A stretch of DNA of 64,000 bases from Sphingosinicella microcystinivorans (GCF_003634215.1 NZ_RBWX01000007.1:916945-980944), one strand, 5' to 3'. Positions 26,577 through 34,985 are shown, numbered from the stretch's first letter. Notes: generated by a model from the sequence alone, not told the origin. Program-made: numbers and translations.

Positions 26577-28109
26577 ATGGGTTCCAAGGAACTCGATCTG
26601 AAGGCGGAAATTCGCGAGCTTCTTATGGCGCTGGGCGTGAACGCCGCCGAAGGCCCGCTTCGCGTACACTCACCGATCTCCGGCGAGGAGGTCGCTTCCG
26701 TCGCCGTTCACGACGCGGAGACCGTGGAGGCCACGGTCGGCGCCGCGCACGCGGCCTTCCTGCTCTGGCGCGATGTTCCCGCGCCGCGTCGTGGCGAACT
26801 CGTCCGCCTGCTCGGCGAGGAGCTTCGCGCCCACAAGACGGCGCTCGGCCGGCTGGTCTCGATCGAGGTCGGCAAGAGCGTGTCGGAAGGTCTCGGCGAA
26901 GTGCAGGAGATGATCGACATCTGCGATTTCGCGGTCGGCCTTTCGCGTCAACTCTACGGCCTTACCATCGCGACCGAGCGGCCCGATCACCGGATGATGG
27001 AAACCTGGCATCCGCTCGGCGTTACCGGGATCATCTCCGCGTTCAATTTCCCCGTCGCGGTATGGGCGTGGAACGCCGCGCTCGCGCTGGTGTGCGGCAA
27101 CGCCATTGTCTGGAAGCCGTCCGAAAAGGCGCCCATCTCGGCGCTCGCGGTTCAGGCCTTGCTGAACCGCGTCCTCGTCCAGTCGGGAGCTCCCGATGGC
27201 CTCGCCGGGCTCGTGATCGGCGGGCGGGAAGTCGGGGAGGCTTTGGTCGACGATCCGCGCGTCCCGCTCGTCTCGGCGACAGGCTCCACCGAAATGGGCA
27301 GGAAGGTCGGCCAGCGGCTCGCCGGCCGCTTCGGCCGCGCTATTCTGGAGCTGGGCGGCAACAACGCCGCCATCGTCACGCCCAGCGCCGATCTCGATCT
27401 CGCGCTGCACGGCGTCGCCTTCGCGGCCATGGGAACGGCAGGCCAGCGATGCACGACACTGCGCCGGCTGTTCGTGCACGAGACGATCTACGATGGCTTC
27501 GTCGCCCGGCTGAAATCCGTCTATGCATCGGTCAGCGTCGGCAATCCCCTCGTCGAGTCCAATCTGGTCGGACCGCTCATCGATGGCCGGGCGCTGGAGT
27601 CCATGCGCCATGCACTGGAAACGGCGGCCGCGTCGGGCGGTGTCGTAACGGGCGGCGAGCGTGTCGAGATCGGCGGCTGGCCCGATGCCGCCTATGTCCG
27701 CCCGGCTATGGTGGAGATGGCCTCTCAGGATGGTCCCGTATTGCAGGAGACCTTCGCGCCGATTCTCTATGTGATGCGCTACACGCATCTTGCGGACGCC
27801 ATCGCGCTCAACAATGCCGTCAGCCAGGGCCTGTCCTCGTCGATCTTCACCACCAACATGCGGGAGGCTGAACGCTTCCTCTCTGGGCGTGGTTCAGATT
27901 GCGGGATAGCCAACGTCAACATCGGAACGTCGGGCGCGGAGATCGGTGGTGCGTTCGGCGGCGAGAAGGAAACCGGCGGCGGCCGAGAATCGGGCTCGGA
28001 TTCCTGGAAGGCCTACATGCGCCGCGCTACCAACACCATCAACTATGGCGCTACCCTGCCGCTGGCGCAGGGCGTGACATTTGACGTTAATCCCGATCAC
28101 GTCGAGTAA
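26577..28109 (+). CDS. amaB: Aldehyde dehydrogenase, ALDH7 type (aminoadipate-semialdehyde dehydrogenase, AmaB-like)
   Basis: 510 aa; AGGAGAGG precedes the ATG. General-base Glu about 258 (LELGGNNAA) and catalytic Cys about 292 (GQRCTTLRR). The C-terminal stretch NIGTSGAEIGGAFGGEKETG, followed by GGRESGSDSWKAYMRR, is the signature of antiquitin/ALDH7A1 and bacterial AmaB (PcD), which oxidise alpha-aminoadipate semialdehyde (in equilibrium with piperideine-6-carboxylate) to L-alpha-aminoadipate. It is the last gene of the operon. Of all genes here it gives the clearest hint about the pathway: lysine or pipecolate-type C6 imino acids. Confidence 0.9.
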   Translation: MGSKELDLKAEIRELLMALGVNAAEGPLRVHSPISGEEVASVAVHDAETVEATVGAAHAAFLLWRDVPAPRRGELVRLLGEELRAHKTALGRLVSIEVGKSVSEGLGEVQEMIDICDFAVGLSRQLYGLTIATERPDHRMMETWHPLGVTGIISAFNFPVAVWAWNAALALVCGNAIVWKPSEKAPISALAVQALLNRVLVQSGAPDGLAGLVIGGREVGEALVDDPRVPLVSATGSTEMGRKVGQRLAGRFGRAILELGGNNAAIVTPSADLDLALHGVAFAAMGTAGQRCTTLRRLFVHETIYDGFVARLKSVYASVSVGNPLVESNLVGPLIDGRALESMRHALETAAASGGVVTGGERVEIGGWPDAAYVRPAMVEMASQDGPVLQETFAPILYVMRYTHLADAIALNNAVSQGLSSSIFTTNMREAERFLSGRGSDCGIANVNIGTSGAEIGGAFGGEKETGGGRESGSDSWKAYMRRATNTINYGATLPLAQGVTFDVNPDHVE

Positions 28110-28370
28110 GATTTCCAATAGGCTTCCCGAAGCCACCACCCGATGGCCCGTGATCGCAGTCGATAGGGCATAACGGGGGGGAAATGCGGAAAGGGGATGA
28201 ACGTTGTGGTTGTCTAGGCAGAGCCAGTGTTGGTTGGAGGATGGTGTGGTGTTGGCCGCGCAAGGTGCGCTCGGTCTCGAACTCAACCGCATGAGAGAAC
28301 TGGATTCTCTGTGCGTGTCAGCACGGACCTATTTCGTCGCCGCGCCGCTACTTTGGAAAAGGAGCAGCGA
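28110..28370. other. Gap between convergent AmaB-like and amine dehydrogenase-like genes
   Basis: 261 bp without a supportable gene. Short overlapping frames exist on both strands but none shows a ribosome site or family motif. No strong terminator hairpin was seen. Confidence 0.4.
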
Positions 28371-30440
28371 TCATGGCCATGAACCCAGTTCTGGGTTCTC
28401 CCGTCGGAATGGAACGTCATCTCCGCAAGGCGTTTGATCCAGTTCGCGGGCGTAGCGGTGCCCGCTGAACACTGCTGCGGCAATGGCCCCGGGTGCGACG
28501 GCGTCTCCGATGCGATCCACCGTCTTGATGCCAGCCGCCGGCCACTCGCTGGAGCGAGCGAGAAGATCGTCGTAGAGTGTGCTGTTCTGAAGGCGCGCGG
28601 TGACCATGACGACCGATCGCGCCTTGAGAGTCTGCCTTGTGTCGGTGAATGCGCAGGCGAGTGTCGCTTCGCCGCCCCGGAATGCGACAAGCGCCTCGTT
28701 GGCGCGGATATGGACTCCGATTTCCAGCAAGCGGCGCTGGATACGCGGTTGCTCCAGCGTATTCACCGTCCAGGCGGAGACAAGCGGCGCCGGTGTTACC
28801 AGGGTCACGTCCAAGCCATCGGACCGCAGCTTTTCGGCGATGACGCCGCCCATATAATAGTGATCATCGTCGTAGACGATGACGGGGCCTTCGATCGTCT
28901 TTCCATTCATCACGTCATCGGGTGTGAATACGGCGGCCTGGTCGAGCTCGCTGATCGGGGCGCGATGGTAGCGGGCCACGCCATCGCGGCGCCAGTGTGA
29001 ACCCGCGGCGATCACAATACGGTTCGCGCCCGTGTCCAGAACGTCCTGCGCGGTCATCATGCTTGCCAGAAAGACCTGGACGTTGGGCAGTTGGTTGAGC
29101 TGCTCGACCCGATATTCCCGCACACGGCCCCAAATTGCGAGGCCTGGCAGACGAGGCTCACGCGCTGATCGTCCGCCGAGTTCGTTGGAGCCCTCTGCGA
29201 GCAATACGTCATATCCGCGCTTGCCGAGCGAAACGGCGCATTCCAGACCGGCGGGGCCAGCGCCGACGACCAACACCTGATCTTCGCTCTCTCGCTCGGG
29301 GATATGTTCAGGGTGCCATCCGCGACGCCATTCCTCTCCCATGGTGGGATTCTGCGTGCAGCGGATCGGTGTATAGGTGTTGTCTGCTGCGGCGCAGATG
29401 TTGCACCCGATGCATTCGCGAATGTCTCCCATCCGCCCTTCCTCCACCTTTCGGGGCAGGAAAGGGTCAGCGATAGACGGGCGCGCCGCGCCGATGAAGT
29501 CAAGGACGCCCCGGCGGATCTGCGACACCATCGTGTCCGGGGACGTGAAGCGGCCGTTACCGACCACGGGCTTTCCAGTGACCTGCTTCACAAAGCTGAC
29601 GTACTGCTCATGTGCCCCCTCGTCCCCGAACCGGGAAGGGCGGGAATCGTTGCTCCAGTCGCCAACCGTGAGGTCCCAGAGATCAGGAAGGTCAGCAAGC
29701 ATCTCGATAACGTCACGGCCTTCGCCATTGGAACAGAGGCCTGCCGGGCCGACCAATTCATCTACGCAAATCCGCACCGGTACGGCGCAGGTGTCGCCGA
29801 CGGCGCTCTTTGTTTCCTCGATCAGTTCGCGCAGCAGTCGCACCCGGTTTTCGAGCGATCCGCCATATTCGTCGGTGCGCTGGTTGTAACGCTTCGAGAG
29901 AAACTGCATCGGTGTCACAAGGCCGTGCGCGGCGTAGACGTAGATGATATCGAAACCTGCCCGTTTCGCACGGCGGGCCGCCGCGACATGCCAGCGGCGC
30001 AGATTGCGGATATCCTCTTTATCCATCACGCGCGACTGGACGGGATCGTAGGACACGACCGTGTGCGACGAGGGCCCCATGGGGATTTCCCGCGAGGTCC
30101 TGTTCTGAGCGCGAAAGCCATGATGGCCAAGTTCAACACCGGCGAGCGCATCATGCTGATGGATAGCCTCTGCCGCCCGCGCGAGTGCGGGAATGTCGGA
30201 ATCGTCCCATAGGCGAGCATGCGAATGCGGCGACACGTCCGCCGAGGGATGGATCTCGCAGACCTCGGTGCACACGACAGCCCAGCCGCCTTCCGCCTTT
30301 ACGCGGCGCATCGCAGCCATGCCGGAAGGCGCGCGGTGGCCCATGCCGTTGCAGTGGGGCACCTGATAGAAACGATTTTTGGCGGTTACCGGGCCGATAC
30401 GGAGCGGTTCGAACAAGATATCATAATGTGTACTTCGCAT
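28371..30440 (-). CDS. Trimethylamine-dehydrogenase-family flavoprotein (FMN, 4Fe-4S, FAD-like domain)
   Basis: 689 aa from the ATG at 30440 (GGAGA upstream). The order is an N-terminal OYE-type TIM barrel, an iron-sulfur cluster and two Rossmann-like domains, as in trimethylamine/dimethylamine dehydrogenase. Cys in QVPHCNGMG is the residue that carries 6-S-cysteinyl FMN in that family. YVYAAHG keeps the catalytic Tyr and His. CIGCNICAAAD, then PIRCTQN, gives all four cluster cysteines. The Rossmann motif is VLVVGAGPAGLE. The aromatic bowl that holds trimethylamine is not kept (the Tyr position after VKAEGGWA is Val, and the Trp after the cluster is absent), so another amine or an enoate is the likely substrate. 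Confidence 0.9.
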   Translation of the reverse strand: MRSTHYDILFEPLRIGPVTAKNRFYQVPHCNGMGHRAPSGMAAMRRVKAEGGWAVVCTEVCEIHPSADVSPHSHARLWDDSDIPALARAAEAIHQHDALAGVELGHHGFRAQNRTSREIPMGPSSHTVVSYDPVQSRVMDKEDIRNLRRWHVAAARRAKRAGFDIIYVYAAHGLVTPMQFLSKRYNQRTDEYGGSLENRVRLLRELIEETKSAVGDTCAVPVRICVDELVGPAGLCSNGEGRDVIEMLADLPDLWDLTVGDWSNDSRPSRFGDEGAHEQYVSFVKQVTGKPVVGNGRFTSPDTMVSQIRRGVLDFIGAARPSIADPFLPRKVEEGRMGDIRECIGCNICAAADNTYTPIRCTQNPTMGEEWRRGWHPEHIPERESEDQVLVVGAGPAGLECAVSLGKRGYDVLLAEGSNELGGRSAREPRLPGLAIWGRVREYRVEQLNQLPNVQVFLASMMTAQDVLDTGANRIVIAAGSHWRRDGVARYHRAPISELDQAAVFTPDDVMNGKTIEGPVIVYDDDHYYMGGVIAEKLRSDGLDVTLVTPAPLVSAWTVNTLEQPRIQRRLLEIGVHIRANEALVAFRGGEATLACAFTDTRQTLKARSVVMVTARLQNSTLYDDLLARSSEWPAAGIKTVDRIGDAVAPGAIAAAVFSGHRYARELDQTPCGDDVPFRRENPELGSWP

Positions 30441-30520
30441 AACGTCTCCCGCTCGCAAGGACGGCTTGCCGCCCTCCACCTCTCGCCAATTGCTTTGTGC
30501 GCGAACGACCCAAACCTGTG

Positions 30521-30576
30521 CAAGGCCGATTGTTGCAATATCTGAACTTTTTAATTAAAATCAAGGCAATTGTTGC
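30521..30576. promoter_or_regulatory. Direct repeats and AT palindrome upstream of the amine dehydrogenase-like gene
   Basis: CAAGGCCGATTGTTGC (30521-30536) and CAAGGCAATTGTTGC (30562-30576) form an imperfect direct repeat; their shared ATTGTTGC cores start exactly 40 bp apart. Between them lies the perfect palindrome TTTTAATTAAAA (30549-30560). AraC-family activators bind direct repeats, and an AraC gene lies upstream on the same strand. The sites are about 80-135 bp before the ATG at 30440. Confidence 0.5.
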
Positions 30577-30675
30577 GTTTTGGTTTCTCACTGAAGGTGC
30601 GGTGTTTGGGAAAAAGTGGCTGATCTTGGGGAGTTTTGCAGCCTGGCCGCAGAGTTGCGGCCTTATGGGGTATAT

Positions 30676-30895
30676 TCACATGCGGCGGTGGGGCGCGCGA
30701 CCGCTGCCATCGTGAAGCTGTCCACTCGTGTGGTCGATCGCGCCGGATAAGATGCGTTCTGTCCAGCACGCGGTTTTCGGGGACATCAAACCGGTCGCGA
30801 TACAGCCTATTGTCCCGAGGCTCGCCGGTTCCCAATATATGGTCGAGATCGAGGCCGCCGCAGTCTTTGAGGGGGCGAAGGAGAGCCCGTCCTGA
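30676..30895 (+). pseudogene. RidA/YjgF-family relic, frameshifted
   Basis: Read on the plus strand, 30676-30747 encodes a segment like the middle of RidA proteins (RATAAIVKLSTRVVDRAG, then a stop). After a one-base shift the frame from about 30740 continues with the RidA C-terminal half: DKMRSVQHAVFGDIKP, then PIVPRLAGSQYMVEIEAAAVF, with the characteristic VEIEA, ending at TGA 30893-30895. The N-terminal third is not recognisable. RidA proteins hydrolyse enamines/imines formed by amine-processing enzymes, so its presence beside amine-type oxidoreductases makes sense. The relic suggests the function was lost or is supplied elsewhere. Confidence 0.55.
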
Positions 30896-30947
30896 AATGT
30901 CGGGTTGCCAATCCGCTCGCCAGGGATTTCAGCCTGCAGGTTTCGGG

Positions 30948-31964
30948 TCAGGTCTTCGTCTTGAGTGCCGTGCTTGGATTCATCCCGTACCAGCGGCGGA
31001 AGGTTCGCCGGAACCCAGAAGGATCGGAAAAGCCTAGGCGTTCGGAAACGGCCGCCACGCTTGCGCCCGGATGCGCAAACAGTTCCAACGCACGTTCCTT
31101 TTGAATGTCATCTGTCAGGCTTTGGTAGGTAAGGTTCAAACGGCGCAGCCTTCGAATGAGCGTGCGTTCGGAAATATCAAGTCGATCCGCGACTTCTTTC
31201 AGTCTCGGGGGGCGTCCTTCGATGAGAAGCAGCTTCTCGATTTCGACGTTCAACCGCCGCAGTTCGTCGCGTTGGTGGGATTCCCGGCTTTCTGAAACGC
31301 AGCGTGCTTGTGCAAGGCGCCAGAGCTCAGGATCGCTGCCGATATTTCTGATCTGCAGCCATTCCGTTGGAAAGCATATCGCATTCCGGTCAGCCGTGAA
31401 TGTCACGTCGCACCCGATCAGTTCGCGCAGCCTCTGTGCATAGAGCGGTTCTTCATGCCGAAATGAAACGCGGGCAGGCTGAATATTTCCGCCCAGCACA
31501 CGCGTGAACATTCCCACGATTTTCAACATCGGCGTTTCAACGATCGGAGACGCGGCATCTCCAAACTCAATCAGATCCACGATTTCGAAATAGCAAAAGC
31601 CGTCAATATCGCGGCCAATTCTGAAATCGTGATAGCCTGGCCGGTACTTGCCGTGCTGCTGGACTAGCGCCAGAATGTCGTAGACCGACGGGCCATAAGT
31701 AAGCGCCAGTTCCAGGCCTCCGCGAAAGAGCGGAAAACCATGCTTGTAGAGATTGAGATGATAGCCCGGGTTTCCTCCGAACCGGGCGAGGTTGCTTACC
31801 ACGCGAAGGTAGTCGGCAATTGTCATGGCATGGCGCACATCGCCGCTCGGTGAGAGCAGGGCTGTGCCACCAAAAAACCAGCGAGGACGGCCCAATGCTT
31901 TATAATAAAACTCTAAAAAGGCTGTCGGCATGACACGGCCGAGTATGGGATGCGATGTCACCAT
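30948..31964 (-). CDS. AraC-family transcriptional regulator
   Basis: 338 aa. The N-terminal two-thirds is an arabinose-binding-domain-like regulatory module of the OruR/GltC-type AraC group (the DILALVQQHGKY region near 100, YFEIVDLIEF about 125-134). The C-terminal AraC DNA-binding domain covers about 245-335 (LKEVADRLDISERTLIRRLRRL, then VAAVSERLGFSDPSGFRRTFRRWYG). No good ribosome site precedes the start; an internal ATG at 31931 is possible. It lies upstream of the amine dehydrogenase-like gene on the same strand, and direct repeats between them are candidate targets. Confidence 0.92.
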   Translation of the reverse strand: MVTSHPILGRVMPTAFLEFYYKALGRPRWFFGGTALLSPSGDVRHAMTIADYLRVVSNLARFGGNPGYHLNLYKHGFPLFRGGLELALTYGPSVYDILALVQQHGKYRPGYHDFRIGRDIDGFCYFEIVDLIEFGDAASPIVETPMLKIVGMFTRVLGGNIQPARVSFRHEEPLYAQRLRELIGCDVTFTADRNAICFPTEWLQIRNIGSDPELWRLAQARCVSESRESHQRDELRRLNVEIEKLLLIEGRPPRLKEVADRLDISERTLIRRLRRLNLTYQSLTDDIQKERALELFAHPGASVAAVSERLGFSDPSGFRRTFRRWYGMNPSTALKTKT

Positions 31965-32293
31965 AGTACCGATAGCGTGGCATCAAACGTTATTGACGGT
32001 CAAGATCGTTAGATGCACTCTCATTGCGAGGCAGGGGCTCCACTTGGTCGGCTAACGTCCATTTGTTCCTTTCTGCCTGGTAAGCGTCCCGGAAAAGGTC
32101 TCGGCAGGGCAAGGGCTTGGGTGTGCATCTGCAGCGCCCCATGCCAAGAGGAGGTCACGCGCGGATTTACTTCGTTCAACCTTAGAAACCGTCAGGTTTT
32201 TCTTGAACGCGCATGGCCTGCATCTGAAGTCAGTTCGGCTGAGAAGCTTTTCGTTGCATGCGGCCCGAGGTGGCGGTGGTTGACGAGGGGAGA
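31965..32293. other. Intergenic region between divergent araC-type and secreted-protein genes
   Basis: 329 bp with no supportable gene. Overlapping short frames have no signal or family motif. Promoters for the two divergent genes are presumably here, but no clear -35/-10 pair or inverted repeat stood out. Confidence 0.4.
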
Positions 32294-33100
32294 ATGGGAA
32301 TGCAGGGACTTAGACATGCGATCACGGGCAGCCTGTTGGCTGTACTCGTGGGTGGGAGCGCCGCCGGCTTTGCAAAAGCGCCCGGAGATGTTTCGGATCT
32401 TGTCGATGCGCGGGCCAGTTCCGGAGAGAGTCAACTCTACGCGCGAGGATATTCGCTTCATCACACGAGTCCGGGCGATGATCGGAACTGGGGCTATTGG
32501 TGGAATGGCTCCAAGAAGAAATGTCTTTCCGTGGTTACAATGGACGGGCGCTATTCCGCGATAACGGAGGCCCCCAATTCCGATTGCGGCCACAAGGCAG
32601 ACAATAACGCCGCCGGTGTCGCTGCTGCGGTGGGTGCCGCGGCGATTATTGGCGCGGTGGCGCTTTCCCATAAATCGCATAACCACGACGACGGAAACCA
32701 TTACAGCAACAGTGCGGACGAAGCCGAGTATGAACGCGGCTATCGTGATGGTCTCTACAACTACAGCTATCATAACTATTCGCGCAGCAATGCGTATTCA
32801 GATGGTTATGGCGCAGGAACGTCGCAGCGCGGACATGAAGCTCCGCATCGGGACGGCTATGCGTATGCGGGGGGATATGCGGCCTATAATGGCTTCGGCG
32901 ACGTGGTCGGTCGAAACAATGCAGACGCGGACGATATGCTCCGGTCCCGTGGTTTCGCCTATTTCGGCAAGGATACGTCAGATGGTTCCGGCCATGAGCG
33001 GACATATTGGAATGCGCGCACGAAGCAGTGCATTTCCGTACGGACACGCTCGGGATCGGTCTACGATGCGCATTCGATCAAGAAGAAAAATTGCAGATAA
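32294..33100 (+). CDS. Secreted protein with duplicated Cys motif, unknown function
   Basis: 268 aa from the ATG at 32294 (GAGGGGAGA upstream). A signal peptide covers about residues 1-27 (hydrophobic core, then AAGFA). Two similar modules flank a His/Tyr/Gly/Asn-rich middle: YWWNGSKKKCLSVVT with a second Cys 20 residues on (near 60-100), and YWNARTKQCISVRT with a final Cys near the C-terminus. Each has the order Tyr-Trp-Asn, basic, Cys, Ser-Val, Thr, then Cys, so each could form one disulfide. A hydrophobic Ala/Gly stretch (AAAVGAAAIIGAVAL) follows the first module and could insert in a membrane. I do not recognise the family. It is followed after 29 bp by a PliG-like secreted protein. Confidence 0.8.
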   Translation: MGMQGLRHAITGSLLAVLVGGSAAGFAKAPGDVSDLVDARASSGESQLYARGYSLHHTSPGDDRNWGYWWNGSKKKCLSVVTMDGRYSAITEAPNSDCGHKADNNAAGVAAAVGAAAIIGAVALSHKSHNHDDGNHYSNSADEAEYERGYRDGLYNYSYHNYSRSNAYSDGYGAGTSQRGHEAPHRDGYAYAGGYAAYNGFGDVVGRNNADADDMLRSRGFAYFGKDTSDGSGHERTYWNARTKQCISVRTRSGSVYDAHSIKKKNCR

Positions 33101-33129
33101 GCCGATGCTCTCATAGGGGAGAATTGAAC

Positions 33130-33873
33130 ATGAACTGGCGGCTTATCGGCGCCTGCACGTTGGCTTTCGCCAGCGTGCAGTTCTCGCCCGCCTTGGGGCA
33201 AACCGACATTCAATCGCAGCGTGTCCAATTTGCGCGTGGCGCATCTTCGGCGACCGTCAAGGGCACGATCAAGGGTTACGCGATCAGGGATTACGTCGTC
33301 GGTGCACGCGCCGGTCAGACGATGACGGTAAAGCTCACGACGCCTAACACAGCCAATTATTTCAATGTAACCCCAGCCGGGTCGGACACCGCGATTTTTG
33401 TCGGATCTACCAGCGGGAATAGCTTCCGCGGCACGCTGCCGGTTTCAGGGGACTACACGATCAGGGTTTATTTGATGCGAAGTGCAGCCCGGCGTAACGA
33501 AACCGCGAACTACGCGCTTGCGATCGGTGTGACAGGCCGGCCTGCCGCGGTTGCCCCCAAGCCATCGGTAGACGCTGTTGTTCCGGGTACGCAATTCCAC
33601 GCGGTCACTTCAATTCCTTGCAAGGCGGCCCCTGGTCAGCCCACGCGACAGTGCAAGGCCGGGGTCATACGCTCGCCTGGTGGCGAGGCGACTGTTCGTA
33701 TCACGCTTCCCGGCGGCAGTGAGCGCAATATCTATTTCAACAACGGCAATGCGTCATCGTCGGACGCGAGAACGCCGAAATTCTCGGTGACCCGGGATGG
33801 CGACACCTCCATCGTCACCGTCGGTGCTGGGGAGCGGTACGAGATTCCCGATATGCTCGTTACTGGCGGCTGA
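33130..33873 (+). CDS. Secreted PliG-like beta-sandwich protein
   Basis: 247 aa from the ATG at 33130 (AGGGGAGA upstream), with a signal peptide ending near ALGQ (about residue 24). The first domain (about 28-138) has the pattern of periplasmic g-type lysozyme inhibitors and related pre-peptidase C-like domains: SATVKGTIKGYAIRDYVV, GQTMTVKL, LPVSGDYTIRVYLMRSAARR, NYALAIGV. A second domain of about 80 aa with two Cys (SIPCKA, RQCKAG) ends the protein and is not recognised. A role in envelope protection is plausible for the first domain. It is probably in one operon with the duplicated-Cys secreted protein. Confidence 0.75.
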   Translation: MNWRLIGACTLAFASVQFSPALGQTDIQSQRVQFARGASSATVKGTIKGYAIRDYVVGARAGQTMTVKLTTPNTANYFNVTPAGSDTAIFVGSTSGNSFRGTLPVSGDYTIRVYLMRSAARRNETANYALAIGVTGRPAAVAPKPSVDAVVPGTQFHAVTSIPCKAAPGQPTRQCKAGVIRSPGGEATVRITLPGGSERNIYFNNGNASSSDARTPKFSVTRDGDTSIVTVGAGERYEIPDMLVTGG

Positions 33874-33931
33874 GGCAAAATTGGGAAGTGAAACAAGGAA
33901 GCGCGTGGCAGAGCTATTCTCACCGTGCGGT

Positions 33932-34438
33932 TCAGGAGCCTTTCTCTGACGCTGCTGCCCTTGCAGCCTGCTCATAAACGGCGGACATGGCGCGGAAGAG
34001 ATCTTTCAGTCCCTCGGCATCGAATTCGCCCGCACTGAAATAGCGCATTGCAGGTTCCAGGTAGCGTTTCCGGTCTGCCAGATATTCGGCATAGTGCTGC
34101 TGCCCCTTTTCCGTTGCCGAATAGACCATCTCCTTGCCGAGGCGCGCTGTCTTCACGGCTTCTAGCCGGACGAGCTTCTTCAGCGAGTAGGAGACGAGAT
34201 GCATGTCGTCGATCGAGAGGGCGAAGGCGAGGTCGGTAGCCCGTAGCGGGCGCTCCCGGTAGACGAGAAGGTGGAGTAGGAACGTGTCGAGGTCGGAAAG
34301 TCCGGCGATGAGGCTGGCCTTGCTCCGCTGGTTCATCCAGCGCCGCACCGAGTTCCACAGGACGGTGAGCCCAAGCTCCAGTTCCGAGAGCTGTTCGGGG
34401 CCGATGGTGCCTTCTTTTTTCACGATCTCAACATCCAT
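33932..34438 (-). CDS. MarR-like winged-helix regulator
   Basis: 168 aa. A winged helix-turn-helix occupies about residues 45-120 (LSDLDTFLLHLLVY, RATDLAFALSIDDMHLVSYSLKKLVRLEAV, YSATEKG), preceded and followed by the helices that form a MarR-type dimer. It is the last gene of the minus-strand aromatic region and 62 bp beyond the NTF2-like gene. An inverted repeat, GTTGA-N5-TCAAC, lies 34-48 bp before its ATG. It is not a close paralogue of the two MarR genes at 42 and 52.6 kb. Confidence 0.87.
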   Translation of the reverse strand: MDVEIVKKEGTIGPEQLSELELGLTVLWNSVRRWMNQRSKASLIAGLSDLDTFLLHLLVYRERPLRATDLAFALSIDDMHLVSYSLKKLVRLEAVKTARLGKEMVYSATEKGQQHYAEYLADRKRYLEPAMRYFSAGEFDAEGLKDLFRAMSAVYEQAARAAASEKGS

Positions 34439-34471
34439 GCTTCTATGAGGCTGTCATTCCTGCATGGTGCC

Positions 34472-34486
34472 GTTGAAAGCGTCAAC
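34472..34486. promoter_or_regulatory. Inverted repeat before the MarR-like gene
   Basis: GTTGAAAGCGTCAAC has perfect 5-bp arms around AAGCG and lies between the NTF2-like stop and the MarR-like start. Its position suggests an autoregulatory operator. Confidence 0.4.
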
Positions 34487-34500
34487 CTGTGCACGGGGCC

Positions 34501-34947
34501 TCATTCAAAGCCCTTGTCTTCGATGACCGCGACCAGATGGTGGTCATAGCACTGCCAATGGTCGCCATTATGCCGCCAGGCGTTCAGATAGACGGCAACT
34601 TTGCCCTTGGTGAGTTCGGCGATCTGCTGTCCGCTCGGCATCCCGTCCCCGATGGATGCGCCTTCACGGAACTCCTCGCGCATGTACCGGACGTGACCGA
34701 TGGTGAGCACTTCATCGCCGATACGCTGGGCCTCGACCTTGACCCATTTGGTTTCCATCGCATCGATCGCCTTGTCGAGATCGATCATCTGCTGCTTGTT
34801 GACCCGAAGCGTAGGCCATGGCTGCGCCGTTCCGAGGAAATCCTCCGCGAAGAAGGCTTCCAGCCAGTCGTGCCGCTTGTTGGCGATCGCATCGCCCCAT
34901 GCCGTATAAAGTTCCTGAAATTCCTCGGACAGTGCCTGATCAGCCAC
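34501..34947 (-). CDS. NTF2/SnoaL-like small protein
   Basis: 148 aa from a GTG at 34947 preceded by AAGAGGA at good spacing; an in-frame ATG at 34980 gives 159 aa but lacks such a site. The sequence looks like an NTF2-like cone: a helical start (LSEEFQELYTAWGDAIANK), DWLEAFFAEDFLG, and late strands (KVAVYLNAWRHNGDHWQCYDHH). This fold includes SnoaL-type isomerases and the small subunits of ring-hydroxylating dioxygenases. The gene follows the third TonB receptor by 38 bp. A pathway isomerase or hydratase role is possible but not shown. Confidence 0.75.
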   Translation of the reverse strand: MADQALSEEFQELYTAWGDAIANKRHDWLEAFFAEDFLGTAQPWPTLRVNKQQMIDLDKAIDAMETKWVKVEAQRIGDEVLTIGHVRYMREEFREGASIGDGMPSGQQIAELTKGKVAVYLNAWRHNGDHWQCYDHHLVAVIEDKGFE

Positions 34948-34985
34948 GAACTTGGTTCCTCTTGAGAAATATGGGGCCAAGCCCG

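Noticed and set aside
28204-28437. Short plus-strand frame after amaB, possible transposase scrap
   Set aside because: No ribosome site, no recognisable transposase motif or inverted terminal repeats.
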